From the NCBI RefSeq assembly GCF_009674665.1, contig NZ_WKJD01000018.1, forward strand, positions 178,457 to 242,456: DNA of 64,000 nucleotides, written 5' to 3'. The translations under genes were made by a program, and so were the position numbers. The notes below the pieces were generated by a model, which saw only the letters and a program-made list of their open reading frames with translations, searched no databases and had not been told where the DNA came from. The DNA comes from Agromyces kandeliae (GTDB lineage: Bacteria > Actinomycetota > Actinomycetes > Actinomycetales > Microbacteriaceae). Positions within the stretch are counted from its first letter, which is position 1; each line of letters opens with the position of its first letter. Of the stretch, positions 1-7,166 are shown in pieces.

Positions 1-1
1 C

Positions 2-922
2 GGCCGTGGGCACGCGACCGCGTCCTCACGGCCGCGGGCGGCGCGCCGCACCGCCCGCCTCCGGGAGTCGCTCGTCGGGTGGGGGTTCGCCGCGCCGAAC
101 CTCGTCCTGATGACCCTCTTCCTGTTCATCCCGATCGTCTGGGCGCTGATCCTGTCCCTGCAGGAGACGAAGGGATTCGGGGACCCCGAGTGGGTCGGCG
201 TCGACAACTACGCCAAGCTCGTCGGCGATCCTGTGTTCTGGCAGAGCCTCGCGAACACGATCGTCTTCACGATCGCGACCGTCCCGATCGAACTCGCCGG
301 CGGCCTCGGGCTCGCCGTCCTGCTGAACTCGGTGCTGCCGGCTCGCGGCGTGTTCCGTACCATCATCGTCCTGCCGATGGTCATCTCCGGCGTCGCATCC
401 GGAATGATCGCCGTGATCCTCTTCTACGAGTCCAACGGCCTGCTCAACAAGGTGCTGACCGCGATCGGCCTCGGCCCGGTGGCGTGGCAGTCGCAGGGTG
501 TCCCGGCGATGATCTCGGTCGTGATCGCAGCCATCTGGCTCAGGATCGGCTTCAACATGATCATCTACCTCGCGGGGCTCCAGAACATCTCGCCGGAACT
601 GTACGAAGCGGCGCGCATCGATGGCGCGAGCCGTTGGCAGCAGTTCCGATCGGTCACCGTCCCCCTCGTGGGACCGTCGACCTTCTTCCTGCTGATCATG
701 AACGTCATCGCGTCGTTCCAGGTGTTCGACCTGATCTTCGTGATGACGGGCGGAGGCCCCGGCAACGCGACCTCCGTGCTCGTCACCTACGCGTACCGGA
801 ACGGCTTCCAGATCCGCGAACAGGGGTACGGCGCCGCGATCGGCATCGTCATCCTCGTCATCACGCTCGCCTTCACCTTCATCCAGTGGAAGACGAGCCG
901 GACCCGCGACCTGGCCGAATAG
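2..922 (+). CDS. CUT1-type sugar ABC transporter permease (5' end cut by window edge)
   Basis: Integral membrane subunit of a carbohydrate importer (MalF/UgpA type). The frame is open to the left edge: before the first in-frame ATG (110) it encodes a basic stretch followed by a GWGFAAPNLVL-type first helix, as in family N-termini, so the true start probably lies outside the window. Several hydrophobic helices follow. The cytoplasmic EAA loop that contacts the ATPase is seen as YEAARIDGAS about 70 residues before the C-terminus. Nine bases separate it from the second permease. Neither a binding protein nor an ATPase is visible; the former is expected upstream, and the latter may be a shared MsmK-type protein. 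The family call is firm; the substrate is unknown. Confidence 0.9.
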   Translation, partial: GRGHATASSRPRAARRTARLRESLVGWGFAAPNLVLMTLFLFIPIVWALILSLQETKGFGDPEWVGVDNYAKLVGDPVFWQSLANTIVFTIATVPIELAGGLGLAVLLNSVLPARGVFRTIIVLPMVISGVASGMIAVILFYESNGLLNKVLTAIGLGPVAWQSQGVPAMISVVIAAIWLRIGFNMIIYLAGLQNISPELYEAARIDGASRWQQFRSVTVPLVGPSTFFLLIMNVIASFQVFDLIFVMTGGGPGNATSVLVTYAYRNGFQIREQGYGAAIGIVILVITLAFTFIQWKTSRTRDLAE

Positions 923-931
923 GAGGACCAG

Positions 932-1843
932 ATGGCACAGACCACCGCCATGCTCGAGATCGCCGAAGCCGATCTCCTCGGCCCGCGGCAGGCCGCGCGG
1001 CTGCGCCGCCGCCGCCGCAACCGGAGCGGCGACCGGCGCGGGATCATCCTGCGAACGCTGATCGCCGTCGTCGTCGCCGCCGTCGTCGTGTTCCCGCTCT
1101 ACTGGATGCTCGTCGTCGCATTCTCGCCCAGGGGCGAGGTGTTCGAGCCGGGCCTGCGGCTGTGGCCGAGCACCTTCACGCTCGAGAACTTCGTCAAGGT
1201 CTTCGATCGCGTCCCGGTGGTCGACTGGTTCGGCAACTCGGTCGTGATCGGGGTCTTCGTCACCGCCTTCACCGTCGTCGTCAACCTGCTCGCCGGATAC
1301 GCGTTCGCCCGGCTGCGATTCGCCGGACGCAACGGCATATTCCTCCTGGCGCTCTCGACGATGATGATCCCCGTCCAGGCGATCATGGTCGCGCAGTTCA
1401 AGCTGGTCACGGGGCTCGGCATCTACGGCACCTACTGGGGCGTGATCCTCCCTGCAGCCGCCGCGGCCTTCGGCATCTTCCTCGCACGCCAGTTCTTCAT
1501 CAGCATCCCCGACGAGATCATCGAGGCGGCGCGCATCGACGGGGCTGGGCACCTGCGGATCTTCATGCAGGTCGTGCTGCCCCTGTGCAAGCCGCTGATC
1601 GCCGTGCTCACTCTGCTCACCCTCATGGGGAGCTGGAACGACTTCGCCTGGCCGCTCATCGCCCTGAAGGACAACGATCTCTTCACGCTTCCGATCGGGC
1701 TGCTCTACCTGAAGAACCAGACCTCGCCCGACTACAACGCCATCATGGCGCTCGCGCTGATCTCGGTCCTCCCGATGGTGCTCCTCTTCCTGTTCTTCCA
1801 GCGCTACTTCGTCCAGGGATTCGCAAGGAGCGGAATCAAGTGA
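932..1843 (+). CDS. CUT1-type sugar ABC transporter permease (MalG/UgpE-like)
   Basis: Second membrane subunit of the importer, 303 residues. An AGGAGG ribosome binding site lies just before the ATG. A cytoplasmic N-terminal tail of about 35 residues with a run of Arg precedes the first helix. The EAA loop reads IEAARIDGAGHLRIF, and the C-terminus ends in the RYFVQGFARSGIK pattern typical of MalG-like permeases. It forms a heterodimer with the preceding permease. Its stop overlaps the GTG start of the dehydrogenase gene, so import and catabolism are translationally coupled. Confidence 0.93.
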   Translation: MAQTTAMLEIAEADLLGPRQAARLRRRRRNRSGDRRGIILRTLIAVVVAAVVVFPLYWMLVVAFSPRGEVFEPGLRLWPSTFTLENFVKVFDRVPVVDWFGNSVVIGVFVTAFTVVVNLLAGYAFARLRFAGRNGIFLLALSTMMIPVQAIMVAQFKLVTGLGIYGTYWGVILPAAAAAFGIFLARQFFISIPDEIIEAARIDGAGHLRIFMQVVLPLCKPLIAVLTLLTLMGSWNDFAWPLIALKDNDLFTLPIGLLYLKNQTSPDYNAIMALALISVLPMVLLFLFFQRYFVQGFARSGIK

Positions 1844-2847
1844 CCCAGACCTACCTCTGCACCTTGCCCCTCCCCGAGGAGTGGTTCGGTGAACTGCGGC
1901 GCCGGTTGCCCGACGTGGAGATCCACCGCGCGTCCGTCGATCGCCCGCCCGAGCCCGACGTCCTCGCCCGCGTCGACTTCCTGCACACGAGCGAGTGGTT
2001 CCCCGACCGTGCCGACGCCCCGGCCCTGCGGTGCATCCAGCTCGACACCTCGGGCGTCGACCACGTCCGCTCCACATCGCTCTGGGACACGACGATCCCG
2101 ATCACCACGCTCGGGGGGATCGCACCGGTGCCGATGGCCGAGTACGCGATGATGGCCATCCTCGAGCTCGCCCATCGCATGCCGCTGATCGAACGACATC
2201 GCGCCGAGCGGAGCTGGCCGTCCAACGCAGAGCGACTCGCGAACCTGACGCCCGTCGACCTCCCAGGTGCGACCGTCGGCGTGGTCGGCTACGGTCGGAT
2301 CGGCCGGGAGATCTCGCGGCTCGCCGGTGCGTTCGGCATGAACGTGCTCGGCGTGAGCCGATCCGGACGGGCAGGCGCGGGCGGCGACAAGTTCGACACC
2401 GGACGCTCGACGGCTGGTGAGGATCGAGCCGAGCTCTTCCCGGTGTCCGAACTCGACGAGGTCCTGCGTCGCAGCGACGTCCTCGTTGTGGTGGTCCCGC
2501 TCACGGAATCGACGCGCGGGCTCATCGGCGCGGGGCAGCTCGACCAGCTGCGCCCGGGATCGTTCGTCGTGAACATCGCGCGCGGTGGCATCGTCGATGA
2601 GGCCGCACTGCTCGATCGACTGCGCGACGGCCGTGTCGGCGGGGTCGCGCTCGACGTGTTCGACGACGAACCTCTTCCCCCCGACTCACCCTGGTGGTCG
2701 GAATCCGGCGCACTGATCACGCCGCATGTTGCGGGCCTCGCGCCGCAGTACCATGCACAGACACTCGACCTCGTCGTCGAGAACCTGACCCGGCTGGCCG
2801 AGGATCGGCCCTTGGTGAATGAGGTGGACCGTGTCGCCGGCTACTGA
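1840..2847 (+). CDS. D-isomer-specific 2-hydroxyacid dehydrogenase
   Basis: NAD(P)-dependent oxidoreductase interconverting a 2-hydroxyacid and a 2-ketoacid, 335 residues. The GTG start overlaps the permease stop (GTGA) and has an AAGGAG site upstream. The Rossmann motif GYGRIG lies near residue 150. The catalytic Arg sits in NIARGG (about 246), the Glu in DDEPLP (about 276), and the His in TPHVAG (about 294), so the triad is intact. The exact substrate cannot be read from the sequence. In this cluster it may reduce or oxidise a sugar-acid intermediate. An antisense open frame over this gene is a high-GC shadow. Confidence 0.88.
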   Translation: MTQTYLCTLPLPEEWFGELRRRLPDVEIHRASVDRPPEPDVLARVDFLHTSEWFPDRADAPALRCIQLDTSGVDHVRSTSLWDTTIPITTLGGIAPVPMAEYAMMAILELAHRMPLIERHRAERSWPSNAERLANLTPVDLPGATVGVVGYGRIGREISRLAGAFGMNVLGVSRSGRAGAGGDKFDTGRSTAGEDRAELFPVSELDEVLRRSDVLVVVVPLTESTRGLIGAGQLDQLRPGSFVVNIARGGIVDEAALLDRLRDGRVGGVALDVFDDEPLPPDSPWWSESGALITPHVAGLAPQYHAQTLDLVVENLTRLAEDRPLVNEVDRVAGY

Positions 2848-3610
2848 ACCCCTGCTCGGACCGAAGCGCCAGCGCGAGCTCCTGAACTTCATCCGCGCCA
2901 CCGGAGCGGGGTCGGTCAACGAGATGGCCCGGATGCTGGGGGTGAGCGCCTCGACGGTGCGACGCGACCTCAACGACCTGCAGGAGCGAGGGCTCATCGA
3001 GCGCGTCCACGGCGGGGCTGCGCATGTCGATGACGATGTCGAGCCGTTGCGTCCGCTGCGCGAGACCGTCAACGCAGAGCAGAAGCACCGGATCGGGCAG
3101 GCCGCCGCCGCGCACGTCCGGGCCAACTCGACGGTCCTGATCACCGGCGGCACCACGACCGAGGCGATGCTGCCGTTCCTCGGCGGCGTCCGCGGGCTCA
3201 CCGTCCTGACGAACAGCCTGACGGTGGTCAATCGCCTGGCGCAGTTCCCTGAGGTGGACATCATCGTGCTCGGTGGCCTCCTCCGACGCCAGGAGATGAG
3301 CCTGCTCGGTCACCTGACGATCTCGGGACTGAGCGAGTTCGGCATCGACCAGGTCTACACCGGCGCGTTCGGCGTCGACGCGGACATGGGCGTCACGGGC
3401 ACGAACCTGTCCGAGACCCAGACGGACCGCTCGCTCGCCTCGTCCGCGCGAGAGGTGATCGTGCTCGCCGATCACTCGAAGCTCTCCCAGCGTGGACCGG
3501 CGCGGCTGATCCCGATCACCGGGATCTCGACGCTGATCGTCGACGCCGACGCGGATCCGGCCGACCTCGCGCGGCTTCGTTCGGCGGGGGTGAACGTCGA
3601 GACATGCTGA
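2831..3610 (+). CDS. DeoR-family transcriptional regulator
   Basis: DNA-binding repressor of sugar catabolism that senses a phosphorylated sugar. The N-terminal winged HTH (SVNEMARMLGVSASTVRRD) lies near residues 28-46. The C-terminal sugar-phosphate sensor domain shows LITGGTTTEAML, TNSLTVVNRL and VLADHSKL. The GTG at 2831 is chosen because GAGGTGG lies four bases upstream; an in-frame ATG at 2819 has no such site. The gene overlaps the dehydrogenase and aldolase genes, so it lies inside the operon it probably controls. The best operator candidate is the repeat pair at 6231-6248. Confidence 0.9.
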   Translation: MSPATEPLLGPKRQRELLNFIRATGAGSVNEMARMLGVSASTVRRDLNDLQERGLIERVHGGAAHVDDDVEPLRPLRETVNAEQKHRIGQAAAAHVRANSTVLITGGTTTEAMLPFLGGVRGLTVLTNSLTVVNRLAQFPEVDIIVLGGLLRRQEMSLLGHLTISGLSEFGIDQVYTGAFGVDADMGVTGTNLSETQTDRSLASSAREVIVLADHSKLSQRGPARLIPITGISTLIVDADADPADLARLRSAGVNVETC

Positions 3611-4461
3611 TCCGGACCTCCCGCCTCGCGGCGGAGGTGGGCGCGAGCCTGCCTGCGATCGCCGCATTCAACGTCATCACGCTCGAGTTCGCCGAGGGGA
3701 TCGTCGTGGGTGCCGAGCGTGCCGGACTGCCGGTCCTGCTCTCGGTGAGCCACAACGCCGTCCGATTCCACGGAGGCCTCTCGCCGATCGCCTCGGCCTG
3801 CCGTGCGGTCGCAGAAGGCGCATCGGTCCCCGTCGGCCTCCACCTGGACCACTGCGAGTCGGAAGACCTCGTGCGCGAGGCGGCCGACCTCGGCTTCGGT
3901 TCGGCGATGTACGACGCGTCGACGCTCGACTACGGCGCGAACGTCGCGGCGACTGCGCGGGTCGCGGAGCGCGGCCGCGAGCGCGGACTCTGGATCGAGG
4001 CCGAGCTCGGCGAGATCGGTGGTAAGGGCGGCGCCCACGCTCCGGGCGTCCGCACCGACCCGGAAGAGGCGAGCGCGTTCGTCCGCGCGACCGGGGTGGA
4101 CGCGCTCGCCGTCGCCGTCGGCACCTCCCATGCGATGACGACACGGACGGCTCGGCCGGACATGGCGCTCATCGCCCGTCTCGCTGCCGCGGTACCCGTA
4201 CCGCTCGTCCTCCACGGCTCGTCAGGCGTGGACGACGAGGGAATCCAGGCGTCGATCGTCGCCGGAATCCGGAAGGTCAACGTCGGTACGCAGCTGTCGG
4301 CGGCGTACACGACCGCCTTGGTGGAGCGCCTCGGCGATCGACCCGACCCGCGGCCCGGCCTCGCCGCGGCACGCGACTCCATCGCCGAGATCGTCGAGCG
4401 CCTGCTCGGCGTGATCTCCGCACCCCGACCCGTCGAGAGTAAGGAACCAGTATGTCCGTGA
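3604..4461 (+). CDS. Class II (zinc) aldolase, GatY/KbaY/FbaA family
   Basis: Metal-dependent aldolase cleaving a ketose phosphate to dihydroxyacetone phosphate plus an aldehyde, 285 residues. Zinc and active-site motifs are LHLDHC, FGSAMYDAS, EAELGEIGG, GTSHA and LHGSSGV, followed by the phosphate-binding IRKVNVGT. The ATG overlaps the DeoR stop. With the PfkB kinase at 10761-11654 it could form a kinase/aldolase pair, as in tagatose or fructose phosphate metabolism. The natural substrate is inferred only. Length is normal for the family. Confidence 0.9.
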   Translation: MLIRTSRLAAEVGASLPAIAAFNVITLEFAEGIVVGAERAGLPVLLSVSHNAVRFHGGLSPIASACRAVAEGASVPVGLHLDHCESEDLVREAADLGFGSAMYDASTLDYGANVAATARVAERGRERGLWIEAELGEIGGKGGAHAPGVRTDPEEASAFVRATGVDALAVAVGTSHAMTTRTARPDMALIARLAAAVPVPLVLHGSSGVDDEGIQASIVAGIRKVNVGTQLSAAYTTALVERLGDRPDPRPGLAAARDSIAEIVERLLGVISAPRPVESKEPVCP

Positions 4462-4832
4462 CCGTGTCCGGTCCCTCGTCCCATGAGGGCGAGCCGTCTG
4501 CCGCCGAGCTGTTCGAGGCAGGCGACCTCATCGGCCTCCTGCGAGCCTGCAACGACCGCAGACTCGAGCGTGAGGGCATCCCGATGGTGCTCGGGCTCGC
4601 GGACGAGCGAGGAGCGATCCCGGCGGCGGCCACCGCCGAGCAGCTCGCCGAGGGCCGCGCGTTCGCCGAGGGCTTCGACCTCTACGCGAACGCACTCGTC
4701 CCGTGGGCGCGGGACGACGACGAGGGTGCCGTGATCGTCGCCATGGGCGCCCTCGGCTTCACCCACTTCGCACCGGGTGCGGCGCCCGGCACGGACGCCG
4801 CCCGATCCAGCCGAGAAGGAGCACCGGAATGA
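4452..4832 (+). CDS. Small protein of unknown function
   Basis: A 126-residue acidic, Ala-rich soluble protein that I do not recognise. AAGGAA lies just upstream of the ATG. It overlaps the aldolase gene by 10 bases, and its stop overlaps the next start (ATGA), so it is clearly part of the operon. The only local features are a helical stretch (AELFEAGDLIGLLRACNDRRLE), a glycine/proline-rich middle, and a hydrophobic segment GAVIVAMGALGFTHF near residue 100. No Cys pairs, signal peptide or membrane helix is seen. Coupling to the next gene suggests a partner role. Confidence 0.7.
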   Translation: MSVTVSGPSSHEGEPSAAELFEAGDLIGLLRACNDRRLEREGIPMVLGLADERGAIPAAATAEQLAEGRAFAEGFDLYANALVPWARDDDEGAVIVAMGALGFTHFAPGAAPGTDAARSSREGAPE

Positions 4833-5509
4833 CTCACCCTTCGTTCCAGACACAGCGAGCGCAGCTCGAACGCGGCCACTTCATTCGCGTGGTGAACTAC
4901 CACTCGACGCCGACCGCCGCCCGTGATGAACTCGCCGCGGAGCTCGCCGGGTTCGCGCGCGACTACGCGGCAGTCACGCTCGACGACCTCGACCGCCTGT
5001 TCGAGACCGGAACCTGGCACAAGGACAAGCCCGGCCTGATCCCGGTCTTCTACGAGGGGTACCGCAACTCCGCGACGGTCGCCGCCCCCCTGTGCGACGA
5101 GCTCGGCCTCACCGGTTGGTTCCCGATCGCGACCTCGTTCGTCGACTGCGACCCCGAGTACCAGGAGGCCTTCGCGAGGGCGCATTGGATCTCGCTCGTC
5201 GAGGAGGACACCAGGGGCGGTCGCATCGCCATGAGCTGGGACGAGGTCGCCGACATCTCAGGGCGTCACGTCGTCTTCCCGCACACGGCGCACCACGAGG
5301 GATTCGACACCGTCCTCAGCGACGCCGACATCGATCGGGAGGTGGTCGAGTCGAAGCGTCGACTCGAGGCGGTCACCGGACAGCCCGCCCCCGCATTCGT
5401 CTGGCTCCACGGTTCGTCCTACGGCCAGAGCCCGCGGCACGACCACGCCGTGAAGGATGCCGGCTACCGGTACCAGTTCGCGAACACCATGATCCACCGC
5501 GTGAACTGA
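4829..5509 (+). CDS. Polysaccharide deacetylase-like (NodB fold) protein with altered catalytic motif
   Basis: A 226-residue protein resembling the N-terminal half of CE4/NodB enzymes. VVNYHST begins the fold, then PVFYEGYRNSATVAAPLCDELGLTGW aligns with the family pattern 'TFDDGY..n...a.piL...g...tfF', except that the Asp-Asp pair is Tyr-Glu. The second metal motif HTAHH (H-T-x-x-H) is kept in FPHTAHHEGFD. Metal may still bind through Glu and the two His, but the usual catalytic base is missing. No signal peptide is seen, so it is probably cytoplasmic. The start is set by the ATGA overlap with the upstream gene and an AGAAGGA site. Confidence 0.72.
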   Translation: MTHPSFQTQRAQLERGHFIRVVNYHSTPTAARDELAAELAGFARDYAAVTLDDLDRLFETGTWHKDKPGLIPVFYEGYRNSATVAAPLCDELGLTGWFPIATSFVDCDPEYQEAFARAHWISLVEEDTRGGRIAMSWDEVADISGRHVVFPHTAHHEGFDTVLSDADIDREVVESKRRLEAVTGQPAPAFVWLHGSSYGQSPRHDHAVKDAGYRYQFANTMIHRVN

Positions 5510-5512
5510 AGC

Positions 5513-5540
5513 GTGGGGCGCGCCCGGTGGCGCGCCCCAC
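5513..5540. terminator. Bidirectional hairpin terminator
   Basis: A perfect 12-base-pair inverted repeat (GTGGGGCGCGCC, loop CGGT, then its complement) sits between two convergent genes, four bases after the stop codon at 5509. There is no clear U-tract, which is common for terminators in high-GC actinobacteria. Confidence 0.75.
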
Positions 5541-5551
5541 GCCCCGTGCGC

Positions 5552-6247
5552 TCAGGGACTCGGGATGCCGAGATGGCGGATGCGGCCCTGCGCGTCGCGC
5601 CACGTCGCCTCGATGGTTCCGCCGTCTCGCGAGGAGCGCACTTCGCGGAGCCCCGTCGCTCCGGTCTCGCGGGCGTCTGCCACGTCGACGGTCGGCCCCG
5701 GCTCGTCGAGTCCCGGGCCTCCCTGAACGGTGGTCCACGTCCGCTCCGGATACCCGGAACCGTCCGAACGCACGTGGGCGATCAGTCCACCCCGCTGCAT
5801 CGCGCTGACGCTCAGCACTCCGTCCGAGTGCACGGCGCGGAATGCCGTCACGCCTCGCGCGGCCGGCTCGGCCCGGAGCCGGAAGCCCGGGCCAGGCGAC
5901 CAGTACCAGCTCTGCAGCTCGCCGTGGTCGGCGAGAGCGAGCACCTCGAGGTGGTCGGGGCCGAGAGCCGACTGCAGGATCTGCGCCGCGACGAACCGCG
6001 TTCCCGGGGCGAAACGCAGGCCGGAGCTCCAGCTTCCCGGCGGCACCTCAGGAGTCTCGAGCGGGTCGGATTCGAGGTCGGCATTGAACCAGAACACCCA
6101 GAGTCCCTCCTGTCCGTCGCAGGCGACGAGTTCGAGGTTGCCGCGGCGCCCGTACGCGCCCTGCACCAGTGACGGGACTCCGATCGTCTCGCGATCGCAT
6201 CCGACGATCGCGGCTGTTTGTGAATGCATATGCTCATTCTTGCTCAT
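5552..6247 (-). CDS. Hypothetical protein with beta-propeller-like repeats
   Basis: A 231-residue protein with no firm family. It shows repeated short beta-rich units with aromatic residues and Gly/Asp turns (LWVFWFNAD, LQSWYWSPGPGF, GLIAHVRSDGSGYPERTW, TIEATWRDAQGRI), reminiscent of DUF346/PLL-type lectin propellers. This is an inference from the repeat pattern. No signal peptide is seen. A downstream ATG at 6229 is an alternative start, since 6231-6248 may be an operator. It is divergent from the FAH gene and convergent with the deacetylase-like gene. Confidence 0.6.
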   Translation of the reverse strand: MSKNEHMHSQTAAIVGCDRETIGVPSLVQGAYGRRGNLELVACDGQEGLWVFWFNADLESDPLETPEVPPGSWSSGLRFAPGTRFVAAQILQSALGPDHLEVLALADHGELQSWYWSPGPGFRLRAEPAARGVTAFRAVHSDGVLSVSAMQRGGLIAHVRSDGSGYPERTWTTVQGGPGLDEPGPTVDVADARETGATGLREVRSSRDGGTIEATWRDAQGRIRHLGIPSP

Positions 6248-6254
6248 TTATGAT
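6231..6254. promoter_or_regulatory. Candidate DeoR-type operator with a -10 element
   Basis: Two identical octamers TGCTCATT start exactly 10 bases apart (6231 and 6241) between divergent genes. Head-to-tail repeats at one helical turn are typical of DeoR-family operators. A TATGAT -10-like hexamer follows at 6249-6254, which would put transcription of the FAH gene near 6261. Binding by the DeoR protein at 2831-3610 is inferred. Confidence 0.5.
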
Positions 6255-6299
6255 TGGATATGGCAAGATTACCGAACCAGCCCATCTCGGAGGAATGAC

Positions 6300-7139
6300 A
6301 TGAGAACCGCTCGAGCCGTCGTCGACGGAAGCCCCCGCATCGTCGTGAAGGACGCCGACGGCGTGCGTGTCGCGCCGGTGGATCACCCCGACGATGCGCT
6401 CCAGGCGCTCGAATCCGTGGCATCCGGCCGGTCGGCCGATTGGCAGCCCATCGACCTTGAGGGGCTGGAACTGCTCGCGCCGGTGGCCGGTGCTGGCAAG
6501 ATCATCGCGGTCGGCCTGAACTACGTCGACCACACCGCGGAGACGGGCATCGCCCAGCCCGAGCGGCCGCTGACGTTCGCCAAGTACGCCACCTCCCTCA
6601 CGGGCCCCGCCAGCGACGTCGTGATCCCCGACCACATCACACAAGGCGTCGACTTCGAGGCCGAACTCGCGCTGCTCATCGGCCGTCGATGCGGCGGCGA
6701 CACCCCGGCCACGCTCGAGGACGTCGCGGCATACACCGTGGCGAACGACGTCTCGGCCCGAGACGTGCAGTTCGGCGACGTCCAGTGGACCCGCGGGAAG
6801 TCGTTCGACACGTTCACGCCGCTCGGTCCGTGGCTCGTGGCAGCCGACGAATTCGGCGACCCGAGCGGTCACCGGATCTACGCAGAGGTCGACGGCGAGC
6901 TGCTCCAGGAGGACGACACTGCCGAGATGATCTTCGACGTGCCGACGATCCTCGCGTTCGTCAGCGACGGCGTCACACTGGAGCCCGGTGACCTGGTCCT
7001 GACGGGAACTCCGGCGGGCGCGGGCGGCTTCCGCACTCCGCCGCGCTACCTCCAGCACGGCCAGACGGTCGTGGTCGGCGTCGAGGGCATCGGGGAATTG
7101 CGCAACCGGTTCGTCCACCGCTCGCGGACCGCGGCCTAA
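6300..7139 (+). CDS. Fumarylacetoacetate hydrolase (FAH) family protein
   Basis: Metal-dependent C-C bond hydrolase or related enzyme acting on a diketo acid, 279 residues. A GGAGGA site precedes the ATG. The FAH core is clear: KIIAVGLNYVDHTAE, then metal ligands in DFEAELALLIG and VANDVSARDVQ, GKSFDTFTPLGPW, and the C-terminal GDLVLTGTPAG. Such enzymes cleave 2,4-diketo-3-deoxy sugar acids in non-phosphorylative L-fucose/L-rhamnose routes. With the dehydratase gene downstream this is the most attractive role, though it is not proven. It begins the second transcription unit of the cluster. Confidence 0.88.
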   Translation: MRTARAVVDGSPRIVVKDADGVRVAPVDHPDDALQALESVASGRSADWQPIDLEGLELLAPVAGAGKIIAVGLNYVDHTAETGIAQPERPLTFAKYATSLTGPASDVVIPDHITQGVDFEAELALLIGRRCGGDTPATLEDVAAYTVANDVSARDVQFGDVQWTRGKSFDTFTPLGPWLVAADEFGDPSGHRIYAEVDGELLQEDDTAEMIFDVPTILAFVSDGVTLEPGDLVLTGTPAGAGGFRTPPRYLQHGQTVVVGVEGIGELRNRFVHRSRTAA

Positions 7140-7166
7140 CATCTGCATCGACTGCGAAGGAGCATC

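Noticed and set aside
26..2077. A 683-codon open frame on the minus strand opposite the permeases
   Set aside because: It lies fully opposite two well-supported genes and is composed of Arg/Asp/Glu/His-rich sequence with no domain, as expected from high-GC antisense frames.
6240..6262. TTGCTC as a -35 element for the FAH gene
   Set aside because: No suitable -10 element lies 16-18 bases downstream; TATGAT at 6249 is too close, so only the -10 and the repeat pair are reported.
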